Of a DNA stretch of 64,000 bases, positions 62,589-64,000 are shown one piece after another. The translations under genes were made by a program, and so were the position numbers. Source of the DNA: Actinomycetota bacterium. GTDB lineage: Bacteria > Actinomycetota > Thermoleophilia > Solirubrobacterales > 70-9. The number at the start of each line of letters is the position of its first letter. Within the stretch, counting starts at the first letter, position 1. Under the pieces are notes generated by a model. The model had not been told where the DNA came from, ran no database searches, and worked only from the letters and a program-made list of their open reading frames with translations. The stretch is taken from assembly GCA_005885405.1 (NCBI GenBank), contig VAYN01000014.1:1-64000 (forward strand), given 5' to 3'.

Positions 62589-64000
62589 ATGAGCATGTTT
62601 GACGTTACCCGCGTCTCGGCGGATATCGGCGATGGCCAGATTTCCTTTGAGACCGGCAAACTCGCGAAGCAGGCGGGGGGCGCGGTCGTCGTCCGCAGCG
62701 GCGACACGATGGTCCTCTGCACCGCCACCGTCGGCAGCCTGCGCGACGTGGACTTTCTTCCCCTCACCGTCGACATCGAGGAGCGGATGTACGCCGCGGG
62801 CAAAATCCCCGGCTCGTTCTTCCGTCGCGAGGGCAAATCGAGCGAGAAGGCGACGCTGACCGCGCGCATGATCGACCGTCCGATCCGCCCGCTCTTCCCC
62901 AAGGGCTGGCACTACGAGACGCAGCTGGTCGCGATCCCGATGTCGGTTGACCAAGTCAACCCTTACGACATCCTGGCGATGAACGGCGCCTCCGCGGCGC
63001 TGGCGATCTCGCCGGTCCCGGTCGCCGATCACGTTGGTGCCGTCCGCATCGGCAAACACGAGGGTGACTTCGTTGTCAACCCGCCCGAGGAGACGCACGA
63101 GGAGCTCGAACTCGACCTCATCGTCGCCGGCACCAGCGAGGCGATCCTGATGGTCGAGGCCGGCGCCAGCGGCGTCACCGAGGCCGAGATCCTCGACGCC
63201 CTCGACATCGCCCACGCCGAGATCAAGAAGCTCTGCGCCGTGATGGAGGAACTGCAGCAGAAGGTCGGCAAGGAGAAGATCCAGGTCGAGGCTCCCAGCA
63301 TCGACGAGAACCTGCTCGCCGAGATCCGCGCTTCGCACGGCCAGGCGCTGGTCGACGCGATCGCGACCGAGGGCAAGCTTGAGCGCTACGAGGCGATTGA
63401 CAAAGTCAAGGACGAGGTCGTCGGCCACTACGCCGCCGCCCATGAGGACGGCGAGGTTGACGCCGAGCGCGTCGCCGAGGTCAAGGCCGCGATCAACTCG
63501 ATCGAGAAGGACACGATCCGCAAAGCGATCGCCGTCGAAAAGAAGCGCCCCGACGGCCGCGCTCAGGACGAGATCCGTCCGATCGAGACCGAGGTCGACA
63601 TCTCCCCGCGCGTCCACGGCTCCGCCCTGTTCACCCGCGGCGAGACCCAGATCCTCTCCAATGTGGCCCTCGGCACGACCCGGATGGACATGCGGATCGA
63701 CACCCTCGGCCTACAGACCACGAAACGGTTCTGGCACCACTACAACTTCCCGCCCTTCTCGGTCGGGGAGGCGGGCTTCATGCGCGGCCCGAAGCGCCGT
63801 GACATCGGCCACGGTGCCCTCGCCGAGCGCGCCCTGGTGGCGACGATCCCCGACGAAGAGTCGTTCCCGTACGTAATCCGGGTGGTCTCCGAGACCCTCG
63901 AGTCCAACGGTTCCTCCTCGATGGGCTCGGTCTGCGCCTCCTCGATGGCCCTCCAGGCCGCGGGCGTCCCGGTTACCGCACCGGTCGCCGGCGTCGCCAT
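62589..64000 (+). CDS. pnp: Polyribonucleotide nucleotidyltransferase (PNPase), 3' end outside window
   Basis: The first 470 residues of PNPase, running off the right edge. The first RNase PH domain has [27 protein letters not shown] and [31 protein letters not shown]. The helical linker follows, then the second RNase PH domain with [26 protein letters not shown] and [30 protein letters not shown], ending in [24 protein letters not shown]. It degrades RNA 3' to 5' with phosphate. Two in-frame ATG codons (62589 and 62595) are possible starts; the first has the better spacing to GGAGGT. Confidence 0.95.
   Translation, partial: MSMFDVTRVSADIGDGQISFETGKLAKQAGGAVVVRSGDTMVLCTATVGSLRDVDFLPLTVDIEERMYAAGKIPGSFFRREGKSSEKATLTARMIDRPIRPLFPKGWHYETQLVAIPMSVDQVNPYDILAMNGASAALAISPVPVADHVGAVRIGKHEGDFVVNPPEETHEELELDLIVAGTSEAILMVEAGASGVTEAEILDALDIAHAEIKKLCAVMEELQQKVGKEKIQVEAPSIDENLLAEIRASHGQALVDAIATEGKLERYEAIDKVKDEVVGHYAAAHEDGEVDAERVAEVKAAINSIEKDTIRKAIAVEKKRPDGRAQDEIRPIETEVDISPRVHGSALFTRGETQILSNVALGTTRMDMRIDTLGLQTTKRFWHHYNFPPFSVGEAGFMRGPKRRDIGHGALAERALVATIPDEESFPYVIRVVSETLESNGSSSMGSVCASSMALQAAGVPVTAPVAGVA

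Overview
The window is 64 kb of very GC-rich, densely packed bacterial DNA. No gap between genes exceeds about 300 bases, many stops and starts overlap (ATGA, GTGA), and several genes start with GTG or TTG. An actinobacterial-type integration host factor, a CysO-like sulfur carrier, the pyrR-to-coaBC gene order and probable leaderless promoters point to an actinobacterium. A deep lineage such as Thermoleophilia/Solirubrobacterales is my best guess, by inference only. I see no insertion sequence, prophage, rRNA or CRISPR array.

Layout. 1-8.8 kb: two paralogous secreted beta-helix proteins flank a convergent 2170-residue secreted protein built of a dimethylformamidase-like domain plus alternating PKD and LamG modules. 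8.9-28.5 kb: an exopolysaccharide / cell-surface glycan locus with a GT-C-type membrane protein, family 2 and family 4 glycosyltransferases, two flippases, an O-antigen-ligase-like protein, a Wzz-like protein, two AsnB-type amidotransferases, a DegT-type sugar aminotransferase, two hexapeptide acyltransferases, a nucleotide-sugar dehydrogenase and a LuxR-type regulator. 28.5-34.3 kb: lipid kinase, tandem fluoride channels, a metallo-hydrolase / phosphomannomutase / HIT operon and CorA. 34.4-36.1 kb: a SAM-I riboswitch with a complete attenuator controlling a threonine-synthase-like PLP enzyme and a CysO-type sulfur carrier; this is the most interesting unit in the window. 36.1-42.2 kb: an RfbF/RfbG-like pair, a VapBC-type toxin-antitoxin pair, an SRAP protein, a membrane protein, a broken hydrolase, tRNA-Arg and RNase Z. 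42.3-54.3 kb: a PyrR-controlled pyrimidine operon (pyrR-B-C-carA-GNAT-carB-pyrK-pyrD, without pyrF), then mIHF, gmk, rpoZ and coaBC. 54.4-64 kb: the translation/transcription cluster rimP(broken)-nusA-infB(frameshifted)-rbfA-nrnA-truB-ribF-rpsO-peroxiredoxin-DsbA-like-pnp (cut by the window edge).

Two cross-cutting observations. First, four genes (a glycosyltransferase, an alpha/beta hydrolase, rimP and infB) carry the same kind of lesion: a missing internal segment plus a frameshift. Because infB is essential, at least that lesion is more likely an assembly or amplification artefact than real decay, and the others may be too. Second, at least eight genes have a TANNNT-like -10 box 6-10 bases before the start codon and no Shine-Dalgarno sequence, the expected signature of leaderless mRNAs.
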